Positions 61,982 to 64,000 of a DNA stretch of 64,000 bases are shown here, piece by piece. Source of the DNA: Nocardia cyriacigeorgica. GTDB taxonomy: Bacteria > Actinomycetota > Actinomycetes > Mycobacteriales > Mycobacteriaceae. The notes below the pieces were generated by a model that searched no databases, had not been told where the DNA came from, and saw nothing but the letters and a program-made list of their open reading frames with translations. Made by a program: the position numbers and the translations under genes. Location of the stretch: the NCBI RefSeq assembly GCF_010868145.1, contig NZ_JAAGUY010000001.1:124001-188000 (forward strand), written 5' to 3'. Numbering within the stretch: the first letter of the stretch is position 1; every line of letters begins with the position of its first letter.

Positions 61982-64000
61982 ATGGCCGATAACGACGAAC
62001 TGCGCCGGTACCTCAAGAAGACCGCGAAGGAGCTGTACGAGACCAAACAACAACTCCGCGCGCTCACCGACCGGTTACGGGAACCGGTCGCCATCGTCGG
62101 TATGGCCTGCCGCTATCCGGGTGGCGTGCGATCGGCCGATGACCTGTGGCGAGTGGCCGCCGATGGTGTCGACGCCATCGGCGACTACCCCGCTGATCGG
62201 GGGTGGGATCTGGAGCGGCTGTACGACCCGGACCCGGATGTACCGGGCACGGTCTACACCCGTGCGGGTGGATTCCTGGACGCCATCGGCGATTTCGACG
62301 CGGCCTTCTTCGGCATCGGCCCCCGTGAGGCGGCCGCGATGGATCCACAGCAGCGGATGCTGCTGGAGGCGTCGTGGGAGGCGCTCGAGGATGCCGGTAT
62401 CGATCCGGTGTCGTTGCGCGGCAGCGAGACCGGTGTGTTCGCCGGTGTCATCCACCAGTACTACGGGCCGCGGGTGGGCTCCCCGGAGATCAGCGCCGAG
62501 ACCGAAGGCCATGCCTACCTCGGTGGTTCGGACAGTGTGCTGTCCGGCCGGATCGCCTACACGCTCGGTTTCAAGGGGCCGGCCATCTCGGTGGACACCG
62601 CGTGCTCGTCCTCCTTGGTCGCTGTGCATCTGGCATGTCAGGCCTTGCGGCAGGGGGACACCACGCTCGCGCTGGCGGGCGGTGTGACGGTGATGTCGGA
62701 TCCCTCGCTACCGATCGCGTTCGCCCGCCAACGGGCGATGTCCACCGACGGACGATGCAAGGCATTCGCGGCGGCCGCGGACGGCACCGGGTTCTCCGAG
62801 GGGCTCGGGGTGCTGGTGCTGGAACGATTGTCCGACGCGCGACGGCTCGGCCACACCGTGCTGGCGGTGATTCGTGGCAGCGCGATCAATCAGGACGGCG
62901 CGAGCAATGGCCTGACCGCGCCCAACGGTCCGTCGCAGGAACGAGTCATCCGGCAGGCGTTGGCCAATGCCGGGCTGGATCCCTGGGATGTGGACGCGGT
63001 CGAGGCGCACGGTACGGGCACCATGCTCGGTGATCCGATCGAGGCGCGGGCCTTGATCGGTGTCTACGGCGGACGCCGGGAAGGCGCCCCGCTCGGCCTC
63101 GGTTCGCTGAAGTCGAATATCGGTCACACGTCGGCGGCTGCCGGTGTGGGTGGTGTGATCAAGATGGTGCAGGCGATGCGGCATGGTGTGTTGCCGAAGA
63201 CGTTGCATGTGGATGCGCCGACGCCGCATGTGGATTGGTCGGCGGGTACGGTGCGGTTGCTGACCGAGGCTCAGCCGTGGCTGGCGGGGGAGCGGCCGCG
63301 ACGGGCGGGTGTGTCGTCGTTCGGGGCCAGCGGCACCAATGCGCACCTGATTCTCGAAGAGGCTTCCGGCGATGCGGTCGCTACGCGGCCCGGCGATCAG
63401 CCGGGGCCGGTCGGGGGGCCCGATACATCGGGCACCACCACGCCGGGTGCGGCGGACTCATTGCATGGCACGCCGGATTCCGCGCGAGAGGGGGCAGGTG
63501 CCGCGCCTGGCACACCGGATGTAGCCGCACTGGTGCTGTCGGCCAGAACCGAGGATGCGTTGCGGGCGCAGGCGGATCGGCTGCGACAGAGGCTGCTGGA
63601 CGATCCGGCGGCGAGCGTATGGGATGTGGCGTATTCACTCACAACCTCGCGGGCGCTGCTGGATCGGCGGGGCGCGGTCATCGGCCGGGACCGGGACGAG
63701 GTGCTCGCGGGGCTGGCCGAGCTTGCGGCAGATGGACCGGGCGCCATCGAGGCGGCGGCGAGCGCGGGCAAGACCGCGTTGCTGTTCACCGGTCAGGGTG
63801 CCCAGCGCGCGGGGATGGGGGCCGGGCTGTACGCGGCGTTCCCTGCGTTCGCGACGGCATTGGACGAGGTGTGTGCGCACATCGATCCACGGCTCGGACG
63901 GTCGTTGCGGGCGTTGATGTTCGATGGGCCCGACGAGGTGTTGGCCCGGACGGAATTCACCCAGCCCGCGCTGTTCGCCTTCGAAGTGGCGGCGTTCCGA
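61982..64000 (+). CDS. Type I modular PKS, partial (runs past window end)
   Basis: 673 residues are visible. An N-terminal docking helix ([20 protein letters not shown]) is followed by KS with Cys208 (DTACSSSL) and the KS histidines in EAHGTGT and KSNIGHT, a variable linker (about 460-515), then the beginning of an AT ([18 protein letters not shown]). The AT active site lies outside the window, so its substrate cannot be predicted. AGGAG precedes the ATG, 29 bases after the previous PKS stop. The docking helix suggests it takes the chain from the preceding PKS protein. Confidence 0.93.
   Translation, partial: MADNDELRRYLKKTAKELYETKQQLRALTDRLREPVAIVGMACRYPGGVRSADDLWRVAADGVDAIGDYPADRGWDLERLYDPDPDVPGTVYTRAGGFLDAIGDFDAAFFGIGPREAAAMDPQQRMLLEASWEALEDAGIDPVSLRGSETGVFAGVIHQYYGPRVGSPEISAETEGHAYLGGSDSVLSGRIAYTLGFKGPAISVDTACSSSLVAVHLACQALRQGDTTLALAGGVTVMSDPSLPIAFARQRAMSTDGRCKAFAAAADGTGFSEGLGVLVLERLSDARRLGHTVLAVIRGSAINQDGASNGLTAPNGPSQERVIRQALANAGLDPWDVDAVEAHGTGTMLGDPIEARALIGVYGGRREGAPLGLGSLKSNIGHTSAAAGVGGVIKMVQAMRHGVLPKTLHVDAPTPHVDWSAGTVRLLTEAQPWLAGERPRRAGVSSFGASGTNAHLILEEASGDAVATRPGDQPGPVGGPDTSGTTTPGAADSLHGTPDSAREGAGAAPGTPDVAALVLSARTEDALRAQADRLRQRLLDDPAASVWDVAYSLTTSRALLDRRGAVIGRDRDEVLAGLAELAADGPGAIEAAASAGKTALLFTGQGAQRAGMGAGLYAAFPAFATALDEVCAHIDPRLGRSLRALMFDGPDEVLARTEFTQPALFAFEVAAFR

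Noticed and set aside
41000-64000. Long near-identical DNA stretches repeated among the KS and AT regions
   Set aside because: These are the expected duplicated PKS modules and not mobile repeats or a CRISPR array.

Overview
This is high-GC actinobacterial DNA, most likely from a Nocardia or close relative in the Mycobacteriales. The block pgsA-type gene, gcvH, garA, ftsR (Rv1828-like), DUF151 (Rv1829-like), resR/mcdR (Rv1830-like), gcvP and then glcB follows the order of the Mycobacterium tuberculosis Rv1822-Rv1837 region. The genus call is inference from gene content; no rRNA or tRNA gene was seen.

Layout. 1-2311: an FAD dehydrogenase cut by the window start, its TetR-type neighbour and a 33-bp palindrome. 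2312-8781: a zinc alcohol dehydrogenase, a cutinase pseudogene with its middle deleted, a double SDR reductase, a heme oxygenase and a ThrE-type exporter. 8971-14070: an acyl-CoA oxidase-like flavoprotein, a PAP2 phosphatase, a NERD-domain membrane protein and a DUF2252 protein. 14226-23480: the conserved glycine-cleavage and cell-division-regulator block, with a TetR/M14 peptidase pair inserted and a tandem glycine riboswitch in front of gcvP. 23627-25430: a TetR gene divergent from a virginiamycin B lyase gene, followed by a decayed TnpB/omega-RNA right end. 25424-30236: a VWA protein, a WhiB/HNH/micropeptide group, a DM13 protein and an acyl-CoA dehydrogenase. 30510-35636: malate synthase G with two strong terminators, a class II amidotransferase and a 14-TM drug exporter.

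The most novel locus is 35927-39904. A perfect CsoR/RicR-type copper box lies inside a promoter that drives a 36-residue His-rich peptide, a CysK2-like enzyme, an MFS transporter and a class V PLP enzyme with a Tat signal. The CysK2 and MFS genes resemble M. tuberculosis Rv0848-Rv0849, which belong to the RicR copper regulon. The peptide and the exported PLP enzyme look like additions and suggest a copper-induced pathway that makes or handles a cysteine-derived compound.

From 40979 to the window end lies a modular type I polyketide synthase cluster. The first gene is the terminal module with thioesterase. The second holds a KSQ loading module and two extension modules. The third is cut by the window end. 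The second gene should start with propionate, add malonate with reduction and dehydration, then add methylmalonate with full reduction. The gene order is therefore not colinear with biosynthesis.
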